Source: Skeletonema tropicum (taxonomy: Eukaryota; Bacillariophyta; Thalassiosirophyceae; Thalassiosirales; Thalassiosiraceae). From it: a stretch of DNA of 64,000 nt. Under the pieces are notes generated by a model. That model was not told where the DNA came from, ran no database searches, and saw only the letters and a list, made by a program, of their open reading frames with translations. Shown here one piece after another: positions 9,690 through 18,821 of this stretch (within the stretch, counting starts at the first letter, position 1; the number at the start of each line of letters is the position of its first letter). The DNA lies in assembly GCA_037178625.1 (NCBI GenBank), contig CM074141.1, positions 1,178,001 through 1,242,000 on the forward strand. The letters run 5' to 3'. The translations under genes and the position numbers were made by a program.

Positions 9690-10760
9690 TTATTGTCCAA
9701 TAAGTGCCTCGCAAGCCGCGTGAACCACACATTCCTCTCCCTTTACACTCGCACAATTGTACTGTTCCTCCTCATCAAAGCAGCAGAGCATATTGTTACA
9801 AAGTTTTTGACATTTACTCATATCCGAATCCAACCTTTCCCTAGTACAAGCCGAAAAAATCTTTTCCGATAACAACAACTTTTCATTTTCCGTATTGTAA
9901 GGCTTGGCAATCTGAGATGGAAACAATGTATTTTGCCGGCAAGATGAATGTGCAAGACAGCTCTTTTCATTTCCACGATAGCAACTTGTTGATTCTGACA
10001 AGTCAAAACAACACATGGAAGATCGACATAGTTCTCGACAGGTAGATAGATCTTCCCAATTTGCATTGCGTTTTGTACAGGCTGCATTCACAGCTATTTC
10101 AGTATTGTAGAGCAATATATCTGTACTGCTGCCATTACCATCAAAGTTTGAAGATGTTGCTAAAGAGTTGGGCCTTGTTGCGATGTATACAACTCCAAGT
10201 AATCCCACAGACAGGACAACCAATAATGGAACCGTCGAGAGACCTGTCAATTGCCTGCACAACGAGGCTGGAGATTGCTGCTTACGATTACGATGGTTCC
10301 CCTCGCTATTATTGTTGTTGCTGCTACTAGCGCTAGAAACACTAAATCGTTGCCCAGTCGTCTCATCAATTGCATAACTCTCATCAAGCCCCGGTAACGA
10401 CTCCGCGCCATCATCATGTATACTCCCATCTAAATCAAAATCCGCAACTGCATTCGGTGGTGTCAATCTCGATGGATCATATCGATTCCCACCAATAGGT
10501 GTCGTTCTTGCAAATGTCTCTTCTGGATCAACATCATGTTCTTGCGACTTATCATCAGAGAAGTTACACCCCTTTGGATCCGAGGTAAACAAATCCATCA
10601 GTCCCCCGAATGACCCCACGCTGCTAGATGCCACTGATTCCATGGAGGATCTTCTTCGATCTTTGAATGTGAGACGGTTACTATTTTTCCGTTTGTAGTC
10701 GTCGAATGTTGGGACGACGTGGATTTGAAGCTCGTCATCGTTTGCTGTTGTGGTGGGCAT
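9690..10760 (-). CDS. Single-pass membrane protein with two Cys-rich repeats
   Basis: Not a named family that I recognise. The 356 residues comprise a ~170-residue low-complexity N-terminal region, one hydrophobic segment (LLVVLSVGLLGVVYIA, about 178-195), and two homologous C-terminal modules. Module 1 contains CRELCRSSMCCFDLSESTSC and ends SCLAHSSC. Module 2 contains CQKLCNNMLCCFDEEEQYNC and ends ECVVHAAC. Both share the pattern C-x2-LC-x4-CCFD-x(n)-C-x(n)-C-x2-H-x2-C. With no N-terminal signal peptide, a type II topology with the Cys modules in the lumen or outside is the likely arrangement, stabilised by disulphides. It converges on the kinase gene with an 80-bp gap. Confidence 0.65.
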   Translation of the reverse strand: MPTTTANDDELQIHVVPTFDDYKRKNSNRLTFKDRRRSSMESVASSSVGSFGGLMDLFTSDPKGCNFSDDKSQEHDVDPEETFARTTPIGGNRYDPSRLTPPNAVADFDLDGSIHDDGAESLPGLDESYAIDETTGQRFSVSSASSSNNNNSEGNHRNRKQQSPASLCRQLTGLSTVPLLVVLSVGLLGVVYIATRPNSLATSSNFDGNGSSTDILLYNTEIAVNAACTKRNANWEDLSTCRELCRSSMCCFDLSESTSCYRGNEKSCLAHSSCRQNTLFPSQIAKPYNTENEKLLLSEKIFSACTRERLDSDMSKCQKLCNNMLCCFDEEEQYNCASVKGEECVVHAACEALIGQ

Positions 10761-11407
10761 CTCGGATAATGATCTGAAGTATTTTTTTGCAGGCGGTTCA
10801 GAGTCCTGCTATAAAATCCCCGGCCGGCCAGATCCGATACAGTTGCCAATACCAATACTATGGCACGAGGCACACGATGGATGTATGCAGGATTCTTTTG
10901 CCCTGGATGTATGCATGCTGGCTATCTTCTAATGCCATCTTTTTGCTTTGCCTCGTGCGTGAATGACCGGCGGTCATCGTGATTAAATTTTGGTGAGAAG
11001 ATACTATGCGAAACCTGATTGAGTATTAGTCCTAACGGTACCTAATGACCCTATGATCCGTCATCATCATCCCCCAGTAATGGGATGCACATAAGTACTT
11101 AGTCCTACCGCTACCGGGCAAGTCCGCCCGAGCTGTCCATGGTTTCGAAGTTCAAGTGCGCGCGCGATGCAAAATTAAGCTGCAAAAAGCAAGCACAACA
11201 ACACCTGCTATCTGCTATCCGAATAGCCGCAAGCCGCCGGCCGCCGCAAACGAACAGCACATCACAGTCAACAGCGTTGCCAAGCAGATGCATAGGTATT
11301 AGAAGCGGCGGACGATTTCATGTTCATGTGTGTAAGGTACCATCCAAAGTGAAGATACGCGGTTTCACAGATTACATATTTAATGCTCACAGCGTATCGT
11401 ACATCTG
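10761..11407. other. Divergent intergenic region
   Basis: 650 bp between the starts of the Cys-repeat protein and the glycosyltransferase. ATGACCG-G-CGGTCAT at 10963-10977 is a 7+1+7 inverted repeat that could be an operator-like site. CCGGCCGGCC lies near 10820. No gene was found. Confidence 0.4.
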
Positions 11408-13189
11408 ATGCAAAAACAATCTGTTTGTGATATTTCAATTAATGGCATGGACGAAGAACCTTACTTATCCATTACGATCATAAAAAAATCTTCATCTCGC
11501 ATATCATCAACTATGGTTGCTCAAAATCAGTTGGGCCGTCGTCATGCGCGAATCAGTCTGGAAACAAAATTTATCCTCCTCGCCCTCTTGGTGGCTGGAT
11601 TATTTTTAATTGTAACCAACAGCAGTATTTTGAACAGTGCCAATTATATGGATGTGATGTCGACTCGTTATGAGCTAAAGAGGGATTTTCTTCGCAGCAC
11701 AGATACAACTCCAAAACCCATTCCTGCTGTAGCCAGGCAGGAGTATGAAAAGTTAAAGAGGGATTTCCTTGATAGCACGGGGGGTAAGCAGGAAGAGGAC
11801 TTGACAATGACAATCATTACAAAATCATCTGATGCAGACACCATGTTTTGTGCCTGTGAGATAGTATCGGTAGATTGCCTCGATTCAGTCAATTGTATTC
11901 CCAAACAGGCCACATCATCTCTGAGGGATGTAGCCACAGGCATTCTACTACGAAGTCTAATCAAGAAAACTGCAAAATTTGAAGGTCCGTCTAATGTAAG
12001 AAATACAAGGGTTCCTATGGGTAAGGCTTTTCAGTACAAAACGATCAACGCATGGCAAACTTGGGCCAAGAATAATACGCTCCCTTCTGAGCATCTTCCA
12101 AGTCCGGCTTGGATATTCTTAAAAGATGCCAAGAAGAAGTATCAAATGTGCGCTGAGAAAAACCTAGTGGGGTTTAAATGCTACTTTACTGCAATCAAGG
12201 AGGAGGAAGAATTCGATAGGCTTGAAGAAGAAGCTCTCGCATACCACCATCATCTCTTGAAGACGGACCAAGAATTGGAACAACACATGCTTCGTCAAAT
12301 GCAGAATATTCAAACTGCGGTGTCGCAAGACAAAGGAAATGAAATACATGCGCTTGATCACTTGCGAGTATTTGCACACATTCTTCGTATGCTATTCAAC
12401 CGCCAAGAACCTCTTCGGAAGTTGAGTAGTCGGACGCGTGTATTCAACGCAAACGAAAATGAACAATCGCAGAAACAATCAGGTGCAGATGCAACCCCTC
12501 TGAGAGTTAGCATCCACATCCGAAGGGCGGATGCTTGCATGGCAGATGGTAAACTTGTCCATGAACCGTCTCCATTGGACTCAGTTGCGCAACAATTCGC
12601 CCAGAGAAAATGCTATGCTACCTCGGTTTACATGGATGCACTTCGAAGATTGAAGGATATGATGTCGAAGGATGATCCTTCACGGCGAATTGAAGTATAT
12701 ATCTCCTCAGATGATGCCAGCAGCATGTTGGATGAAATTGAAGGACAGTTTCCTGATCTTTACCGATCTATGACTTGGTACATACATGACTTTGATAGGG
12801 AAAGGTTCAATTACAAAGGTTTTGTTGAAGGATACGACCACAAAAACCACAATCTACTTGGCGAAGCTGCCGCAGCCGATCTTTGGCTCTTGTCAAATGG
12901 GGACGTGTTCATTGGGCACTTGGGTAGCCGATTTGGCAAAGTAGCTTACCTCCTTGCAACCGCTCGTCACAATCGTTTCGTGCCATTCTTTTCTGTCGAT
13001 GGACACAGCGTTTGCTGCGAGATTGATGAGCCCTGTGGTGAGATGAAGCCTTATATAAAGTCTATGAGTGATTGTCTGACATTTTCTCATGATATAGCAT
13101 CGGATATTTATGGCTACAAGTTAGACAATGAATACTTTGAGGTGGGTAGCTACATGAGAAAGATAGTTGCACAGGCACAGTCGCCATAG
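11408..13189 (+). CDS. Golgi-type II glycosyltransferase, fucosyltransferase-like (GT23/NodZ-like)
   Basis: 593 residues from the first ATG; in-frame ATGs at 11447 and 11513 are alternatives. A signal anchor (FILLALLVAGLFLIVT, about residues 55-70) follows a short basic cytoplasmic tail, as in Golgi transferases. A charged stem and a Glu-rich coiled segment (~265-300) come next. The donor-site motif is VSIHIRRADAC (~373-383), matching the HxRRxD motif of alpha-1,6-fucosyltransferases. LWLLSNGDVFIGHLGSRFGK (about 490-510) resembles the later nucleotide-sugar region of that fold. It probably transfers fucose or a related sugar in the secretory pathway; acceptor unknown. A glycosyltransferase-like fragment follows immediately downstream. 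Confidence 0.68.
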   Translation: MQKQSVCDISINGMDEEPYLSITIIKKSSSRISSTMVAQNQLGRRHARISLETKFILLALLVAGLFLIVTNSSILNSANYMDVMSTRYELKRDFLRSTDTTPKPIPAVARQEYEKLKRDFLDSTGGKQEEDLTMTIITKSSDADTMFCACEIVSVDCLDSVNCIPKQATSSLRDVATGILLRSLIKKTAKFEGPSNVRNTRVPMGKAFQYKTINAWQTWAKNNTLPSEHLPSPAWIFLKDAKKKYQMCAEKNLVGFKCYFTAIKEEEEFDRLEEEALAYHHHLLKTDQELEQHMLRQMQNIQTAVSQDKGNEIHALDHLRVFAHILRMLFNRQEPLRKLSSRTRVFNANENEQSQKQSGADATPLRVSIHIRRADACMADGKLVHEPSPLDSVAQQFAQRKCYATSVYMDALRRLKDMMSKDDPSRRIEVYISSDDASSMLDEIEGQFPDLYRSMTWYIHDFDRERFNYKGFVEGYDHKNHNLLGEAAAADLWLLSNGDVFIGHLGSRFGKVAYLLATARHNRFVPFFSVDGHSVCCEIDEPCGEMKPYIKSMSDCLTFSHDIASDIYGYKLDNEYFEVGSYMRKIVAQAQSP

Positions 13190-13279
13190 TGACAAAGAAG
13201 TTACAAGGGGGCGGAGGTAAGTAATCACTTCATTTTCGTATCAGACGGAGTCTAAAGTGTCACCTCACGTCCTCTTCAG

Positions 13280-13686
13280 CCATTGCTCTCTCCAACTTCT
13301 TTCCATACGCCCAAGCTTTTGTGGAAGATGGTGGCGACAGCATTTTCGTTGCGACCGATTCGTCATTGGTCATAGATGAGATTACACCAAAATGGCGAAG
13401 CGATGTTAAGTCGCACGTTGTTTTCCAGGTCGGGACAATTCTGTCGCACAAATACACTGCTACATTTGAACTCGTCACCTCAAACCATCGAATCAACGTG
13501 GAGGCATTGACTGACATTCTAGCGCTATCAAAGTGCACATATCTTGTTCATGGACTCTCAGCTCTTTCAGAAGCCGCCATCAATTATTTGAACCCTTCGT
13601 TAACAGAGCGGTCGACAAATCTCGAGCACAACGATCAGGATGTTAAAGCAAAGTACGCCAACTTTCTGAAGATGATTTCAGAGTAG
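13280..13686 (+). CDS. Glycosyltransferase-like C-terminal exon or fragment
   Basis: An open frame from 13280 to the stop at 13686 encodes about 135 residues including FVATDSSLVIDEITPKW and YLVHGLSALSEAAINYLNP. These resemble the C-terminal half of NodZ/O-fucosyltransferase-type enzymes. A credible intron lies immediately upstream: donor GTAAGT at 13217 and acceptor TTCAG ending at 13279 (63 bp). The frame before the donor is open only from about 13150 and overlaps the end of the upstream transferase in another frame, so no complete N-terminal half is present. It is either the last exon of a transcript with an unrecognised 5' part or a truncated paralogue. It is not a continuation of the upstream gene, which already has its own C-terminal region. 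Confidence 0.42.
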
Positions 13687-13689
13687 TCG

Positions 13690-14045
13690 GAGGAAGAGAA
13701 AGATGGATGATTTCACCATGTGAATCGCGAGAAGCGTTAGAGAAGAGAGCATGAGCGTCATCAAACTGCAAATAACACCATTATTACATAAAATGTGTAC
13801 GATAGCTGGCACTCGCGCTGCTGTCATCATCTCTTGTATTGTTAATGTTGATCAACTCCATCCTGTTCCTGAGTCGTGGTTCAGCCTCAGTCCTTCCTTT
13901 CTCCTCTCCATTTTTTTGTAGTGAATGAGATGAGCGGTGAGCGGTGCGGTGACTCACTCAAAATAAACATGATAGATCGATCTAGATCGATGATAATGAC
14001 GACATCTGCACCATATTATCTTCTTGCTCTATAAATTGAAGAACA
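13690..14045. promoter_or_regulatory. Intergenic, with a 16-bp palindrome upstream of the START-like gene
   Basis: No gene in about 350 bp. ATCGATCTAGATCGAT at 13976-13991 is a perfect palindrome 55 bp upstream of the next start codon. The site could bind a dimeric factor; this is inference from position and symmetry only. Confidence 0.35.
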
Positions 14046-14909
14046 ATGCTTTCATACAGCTCTCGTTCCCAATTATTCAGTTGGATGGTAGTGATGGTGG
14101 TTGTTAGTCGGGATCATATTGTGGATTCGTTCAACCCTGCCACTACGTTTCAATCATCACCAAGTTCAAGTAGAAATAATGATAACCTCCTACTGGTCGA
14201 ACGATGTTGTACCGCCACAGAGTGTAGAATGGTCAATGATCCAACAACAACAATTATTAGCGAACGGGGCGAGGAATTTGATATCCAGGACGACATGATG
14301 TCACTGAATGAAACTGATGATGAAATTGATATCAATTACACATCCGATGAGATCGAGGAAGAAGAAGCTGATGGCAATACACTCGTAAATAACAAGAAGA
14401 AAATTGAATGCTCCGCTAGCATCATGTTACCATTCTCAGCGGATGTTGCATTCACTGCCTTTTCCGACTTAACAAGGCAGCCATCGTGGTGCAAGTACTT
14501 GCACAGTGTGGAATACATTGGCCTTGTAAACAACAAAAATAATGATGATGATGATTCACTATTATCATCGCAAGATGATGATAGTATTCCACTTCGATCA
14601 TCAAAATGGACTGTGGGGGTAAAGGGTCTACGATTCAGCTGGACTGCCAGTGACACGAGAATAATACGCAACAAACGTATTGAGTGGGCGTCTACTTCGG
14701 GGCTGAAAAATATTGGCAGCGTTGTCTTCACACCTTCGTCCTCGTCTGATTCAACAACAACGCATATGGAGCTGTGTTTTATATTTGTGTTACCAAGAGT
14801 AGTCTCAAGTCTATATCGTCGATTGAATATTCGAAAATATACAGAAGATGTGATGCTTGCAGATATGTTGCAACGATTTAAGGATGTTGTCATGGAAGAG
14901 GATTTATGA
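14046..14909 (+). CDS. Polyketide cyclase/dehydrase (START-like, SRPBCC) protein
   Basis: The 287 residues comprise a hydrophobic N-terminal segment (FSWMVVMVVVS), then an acidic low-complexity linker to about residue 115, then the domain. It opens ECSASIMLPFSADVAFTAFS and DLTRQPSWCKYLHSVEYI, followed by WTVGVKGLRFSWTASDTRII and IEWASTSGLKNIGSVVFTP. This order matches the cyclase/dehydrase (COQ10-like) lipid-binding fold. Diatom homologues are often organelle-targeted; the leader here is compatible with a signal peptide, but the plastid motif is weak. Ligand and pathway are unknown. A second hydrophobic patch (MELCFIFVLPRVVSSLYR) is part of the terminal helix region. Confidence 0.68.
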   Translation: MLSYSSRSQLFSWMVVMVVVSRDHIVDSFNPATTFQSSPSSSRNNDNLLLVERCCTATECRMVNDPTTTIISERGEEFDIQDDMMSLNETDDEIDINYTSDEIEEEEADGNTLVNNKKKIECSASIMLPFSADVAFTAFSDLTRQPSWCKYLHSVEYIGLVNNKNNDDDDSLLSSQDDDSIPLRSSKWTVGVKGLRFSWTASDTRIIRNKRIEWASTSGLKNIGSVVFTPSSSSDSTTTHMELCFIFVLPRVVSSLYRRLNIRKYTEDVMLADMLQRFKDVVMEEDL

Positions 14910-15024
14910 AGAGTACCATACCATAAAAATGGTGAGAAAGGATCATTTCATCTCTTAATGGTATAATTAGCAGTTCTAGTCTTCTATTGCATTTCTATTA
15001 GTGTGTTTGAATCAATCTAATTTA

Positions 15025-16279
15025 TCAATCCTCTACCGGTCGTTCTGCAACAACCACATAGTCATACCCCAAAGTTATTCTACCACCCGGTTGCTTCCTC
15101 GTCACCTCCAAACTTTCCTTCTCCAAATCATCCAGAACCTTACCCATCTCGGCCGCCATTGCCTTTGTCGGGAATAACTTCAACTTACTCCGTCCAACAT
15201 TAATCTGTCGTACCATCGTCGAATGATCATACCGAATCGGATACGTCCTCGACTGTACTACAGTCAATCCCGCCTTCCGCAAATGTCGCTCAATCCAATC
15301 CAATGGATATTCACGATAACACCGATGATTGGCAAGGAGGATACAGGCATCTCGGACACGTCGAATTTTACACATGATGTTGGCAGGGAGAATTGACACT
15401 GTCGGGTATTGGTTGTAGTCCAATGACATATAATCGTCCACCGGGGGCAAGGTGGGGTACGAGTCGGTTGAATATCAAGTCTTGAAAGTAGGGTGAGAAG
15501 CCGTCTATTGCCCCGACGAGATAATCTGCTAGAATTGTATCAAACTGTTGTCCCTCTAACAACAAGCTCCCATTATTCTCTGATGATGATGATGTTGTTG
15601 TTGTGTCACTACTACCAAATTCAACAGTCCCATCTTTTCCCACCCCCTCCTTCCAATTCCCAATAATCACATCCCCCTTCTCATCAATCCCCAATTCCTT
15701 CGCCTCATTGAACACCCGCCTCCTCATATTCTCATCGGCGGTAATGGCCGTATAGGACTCCATCGATACATTTGGAGATGCCAGTGATCCATTGCTAGTG
15801 GTGGCAAGTAACTGTTCTCGATGGAGAATGGATGCCATCCAACGGAGTGAGTGAGATCCGGTACCAGCGTCGAGGAATCGACCGAAGGAACCTTCTTTGG
15901 TGTTGTGCGGGGAGTCGGTAGTAGTATAGTCCATTTGACATTCTTCAATGTAGCCGAACAGTGCATCTCCGTTTTTGTGGGCGAATTTTTTGATGGCGGT
16001 TAGATCGAGTTGAGACATTTTTTGTGTTGTGTCTGCTATTGATGTTGTTGTTGCTGATGATGTTTCCATTATTGGTTGATTCCCGAGTTGCTTATCTTTC
16101 TTCTTTCGGAACCTTGACGATCCAAAGAGATTCAATTGTAAAGACGATGATCGGATGATAGAGTTACCCTTACCGTAGTGATGTGGGTTGATTATTGAGG
16201 ATGATGTGAATGCCGATGCAGACAATCTACTGGCGAAAAGAAACACGATAGATTGGTAATAAGATCTGCTAATTATCAT
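15025..16279 (-). pseudogene. Plastid-type SAM methyltransferase, frame broken by a 1-nt shift
   Basis: Two overlapping minus-strand frames make one methyltransferase. The first (16279 to 15368) starts with a diatom bipartite leader (LFASRLSASAFTSSS), then GRFLDAGTGSHSLRWMASIL (SAM motif I), DTILADYLVGAIDGFSPYFQ and LVPHLAPGGRLYVIGLQP. The second (from about 15430 to 15025) continues KIRRVRDACILLANHRCYRE and YPLDWIERHLRKAGLTVV to the stop. The switch occurs within about 15370-15440 and needs a net one-base change. No intron there keeps the RVRDAC segment, which looks conserved. It could be a sequencing indel or a real lesion; everything else looks like a functional gene. Substrate unknown. 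Confidence 0.62.
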
Positions 16280-16552
16280 GACTCTGAGCCGCCGTACCCA
16301 AGTCTATATTCAGTCCTGTCGACGACGAATAAGTTAGCTGCTCAATAGAAGTAGTTGTGTAGCGATGACTTGTGCGGTTGTGGTGATTGCTTTCGATTTT
16401 TCTTTCCTTATTTCCTACTTACGACTATGTACGATAAGTCGTTATTTTTTGGCACCATCCGCCCACCCAACGATGACGCATATCCGGTCGATGAGTGCAT
16501 ACTGCATTGCATCGAAACAGTAGGCACATATGAAGAGAGCAGAATCCAGACA

Positions 16553-17269
16553 ATGAAGATCCCAGCCCTCCTATTATCTGCCTGCGTATGGGCGTTGCCC
16601 CAAGCTACACTGGCCTTTGCTCCAGCTACAACGTCTCGAAGCTCGAACAACCTTCAAAGAAATACGCAACAATCGTCGGCACTTTCCCTATCGGTAGACG
16701 ATTTCGATACAGCCAACACCTTAATAACAAACTCGGCAGCTCTCTCTTCCTCTCTCGACTTGTCAGCAGCAGCTGGCATCTTGACAACGGAAAATATCAA
16801 ACAAGCATTTAGCGTAGCAACATTCTTCCCGCAAATCTGGTGGTTACTCCTCATTTTACTACCAAATTCTGGCATTACCAAGAAGCTCATGGGCGGATAT
16901 GAAATCCTCACCATTACCAGCTTGGTCCACTTCTTTATCGTAACAGCATCAATTGTCCAACCAGATGGAACAGCGCCAATGGCAGAATTTGCAGATGTGT
17001 TCGATCCAGCAGGTGATCCTCAAAAGGCAATGGTTGGTATGATGCAGTATCCAAATTTTGTGAGTGAGGAATGGTCACATGTGTTGACGTGGGATCTGTT
17101 CGTAGGGAGATGGATTTGGCTGGATGGGTTGAAGAGAGGTATTTTTACGTCACATTCAGTGTTGTTGTGTAATTTGATTGGACCACCTGGGTTATTGCTT
17201 CATTGGGCAACGTGTCTTGTGACGGGGAAAGGATTACCGGGAAATGAAGCTGAGGCAATTGAGGAATGA
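16553..17269 (+). CDS. ABA4-like plastid membrane protein (DUF4281)
   Basis: The 238 residues start at the ATG at 16553, chosen because it opens a signal peptide (MKIPALLLSACVWALPQATL) ending in AFAPA, the diatom plastid motif. The core contains FFPQIWWLLLILLPNSGITK, then SLVHFFIVTA, SHVLTWDLFVGRWIWLDGL and HSVLLCNLIGPPGLLLHW, with four hydrophobic segments. This is the DUF4281 family, whose plant member ABA4 is needed for neoxanthin formation. A role in xanthophyll (fucoxanthin-branch) metabolism is plausible but inferred. Neighbours include an FCP light-harvesting gene on the opposite strand. Confidence 0.8.
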   Translation: MKIPALLLSACVWALPQATLAFAPATTSRSSNNLQRNTQQSSALSLSVDDFDTANTLITNSAALSSSLDLSAAAGILTTENIKQAFSVATFFPQIWWLLLILLPNSGITKKLMGGYEILTITSLVHFFIVTASIVQPDGTAPMAEFADVFDPAGDPQKAMVGMMQYPNFVSEEWSHVLTWDLFVGRWIWLDGLKRGIFTSHSVLLCNLIGPPGLLLHWATCLVTGKGLPGNEAEAIEE

Positions 17270-17669
17270 AGCAAACACAATGCATGTTTCACTTATCAAA
17301 CAAAGACAAATTCAATCTCTAGAGTACAAGTTCGTCATATGGGGAAATAATACTTCTCCTAGTAAACAGTTATTGTCTTCTAACAAGACTGTTATACACA
17401 TCCCATAACTTGCACTTCGTGTGTCTTTACTTATCGACACACTTGTAAATAAATTGATTGGCAGCACGGGGTTTCTCTTGAATTTGGTAAAATGTGATTG
17501 GTGTTGGTGGTGATCCATCAAGATGTTGGTTGGATTTCGAGCCATATGGGCTCAGTGTGTTTTGGAATGACAAGCATCAAATAATGCTCATCAAGACTTT
17601 CTGCTGCAAAAGTTTCATACCATTGCTCTCTCTCTCTCTCTATGACTCAATACGAAACCAAAGAAAGAT
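17270..17669. other. Convergent 3' flanks, no gene seen
   Basis: 400 bp between the stops of the ABA4-like and FCP genes. A CT dinucleotide run lies near 17625-17641. No credible coding region or RNA gene was found. Confidence 0.4.
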
Positions 17670-18476
17670 TTAACCGAAAGGAGCCATTGTCTCACCATCA
17701 TAGTGTGAAACAAGTCCCTTGAGAAGAGGAACGGATCCCTCTACTCGTTGTTCTGAGATGAATCCCAAAATACCGATCATGGCCAATCGACCATTGTTAA
17801 GCTCCTTAATAAGTCCCTTCTCCTTGGCCTCAGCAGACTTACCACTAGAGAAGCCAAAGGGATCAAAGAGGTTGAGTGGAACAGGGTGAGGGATCACCGC
17901 GTGATCAGAGAATTTGGGGTAAGCTCCTGGAACACCTCCACGCATGTAATGGGTACCAGCCGCCTCAGAGAACCACTCCAAGAATCCAATAAAAAGAATG
18001 ATTTGCCACTTGGCCGCATCACTAAGTGCATCCCATTGTTCTGGTGGAGATCCGGCAGCGTAGGGGTAGGGATTTCCGGCGAAGTCGATGGGGAATGGCC
18101 AGTGGATTCCGTTGGATTGGACAATGTACCCGACGAAGGCTGCCATGGCAACGCGTCCGTGCTTGATTTCGGAGTGACGGAGGAAGGCGATGGTGTCATC
18201 GTTGGAGTTTCCCCAGATGGTTGTGGAGGAGAGCTCGAGAGGATCGTAGAACTGAAAAGTACAAGTAGATGGAAGGGTGAGTTGTTTAATAGAGGCAAAG
18301 ACATATCATAGAACAGCAGTTTTCATAGAACTCACCTTCAAGACAGGGTTGGACTTCTCAGCAATTGACTTGAGGTCATCAAGAGCAGCATTTTGTGCCA
18401 CAGATGTACGAGCAGCAGGTGCTGGGGCAAAGGCCGCGGCGGATCCAGCCAAGATTGAGATAAGAGCGAGCTTCAT
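17670..18476 (-). CDS. Fucoxanthin-chlorophyll a/c light-harvesting protein (FCP/LHC)
   Basis: A two-exon gene: 18476-18336 and 18251-17670, with an 84-bp intron (donor GTGAGT, acceptor TTTTCAG). The joined frame gives 240 residues. The leader MKLALISILAGSAAAFAPAP is a classic signal peptide plus AFAP plastid motif. Across the junction the text reads NPVLK-FYDPLELSSTTIWG. Helix 1 has the chlorophyll-binding signature FLRHSEIKHGRVAMAAFVGY, helix 2 lies in WQIILFIGFLEWFSEA, and helix 3 has the matching LIKELNNGRLAMIGILGFIS. It binds chlorophyll a/c and fucoxanthin in the thylakoid membrane. The exact subfamily is not assigned. Confidence 0.95.
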
Positions 18477-18821
18477 GGTGTTGTTTATTGTTGTGTAGAG
18501 AGAGATTGACACCATGGTGCAAAGCACAAAAGCAGCAGGTTGGCAACACGCACCCTCTCTTGAAGTAAATCTTTCCGCATAAATGGGACGTTTTTTCTTT
18601 CCCAATTAACATTTTGTTGCCGGCTTACTTCGCAGGGAGTCTCATTTATTTGTATAGTTGAGAATTGAGAACTCCTTTCAGACACCCATCTGATTTTGGG
18701 CGGGACGATGTCCAAAGATGTTGATGTGCATTGCCAATATATGGTAGCCTCACTCACTACATCATAGCTGTAGACTGTCTTATGATGCATTGTATTGGAT
18801 GGTAACCTGGCAACTGCAACG
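18477..18821. promoter_or_regulatory. Divergent promoter of the FCP and PLP-enzyme genes
   Basis: 345 bp separate the FCP start (minus) from the class V enzyme start (plus), so both promoters must lie here. FCP genes are strongly light-regulated in diatoms, which is family knowledge. I saw no certain motif. Confidence 0.45.

Noticed and set aside
13187..13279. Intron joining the fucosyltransferase-like gene to the downstream fragment
   Set aside because: The upstream gene already has its full C-terminal region and a stop at 13189; the 13217-13279 intron is in a different frame and would need the stop to be skipped.
14336..14893. 185-codon minus-strand frame under the START-like gene
   Set aside because: The plus-strand frame carries the recognisable cyclase/dehydrase pattern; the reverse frame has only low-complexity text.
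15372..15422. 49-bp GT-AG intron repairing the methyltransferase frame
   Set aside because: It has the right length modulo three but would delete the conserved-looking RVRD residues, lacks good splice consensus and is shorter than other introns in the window.
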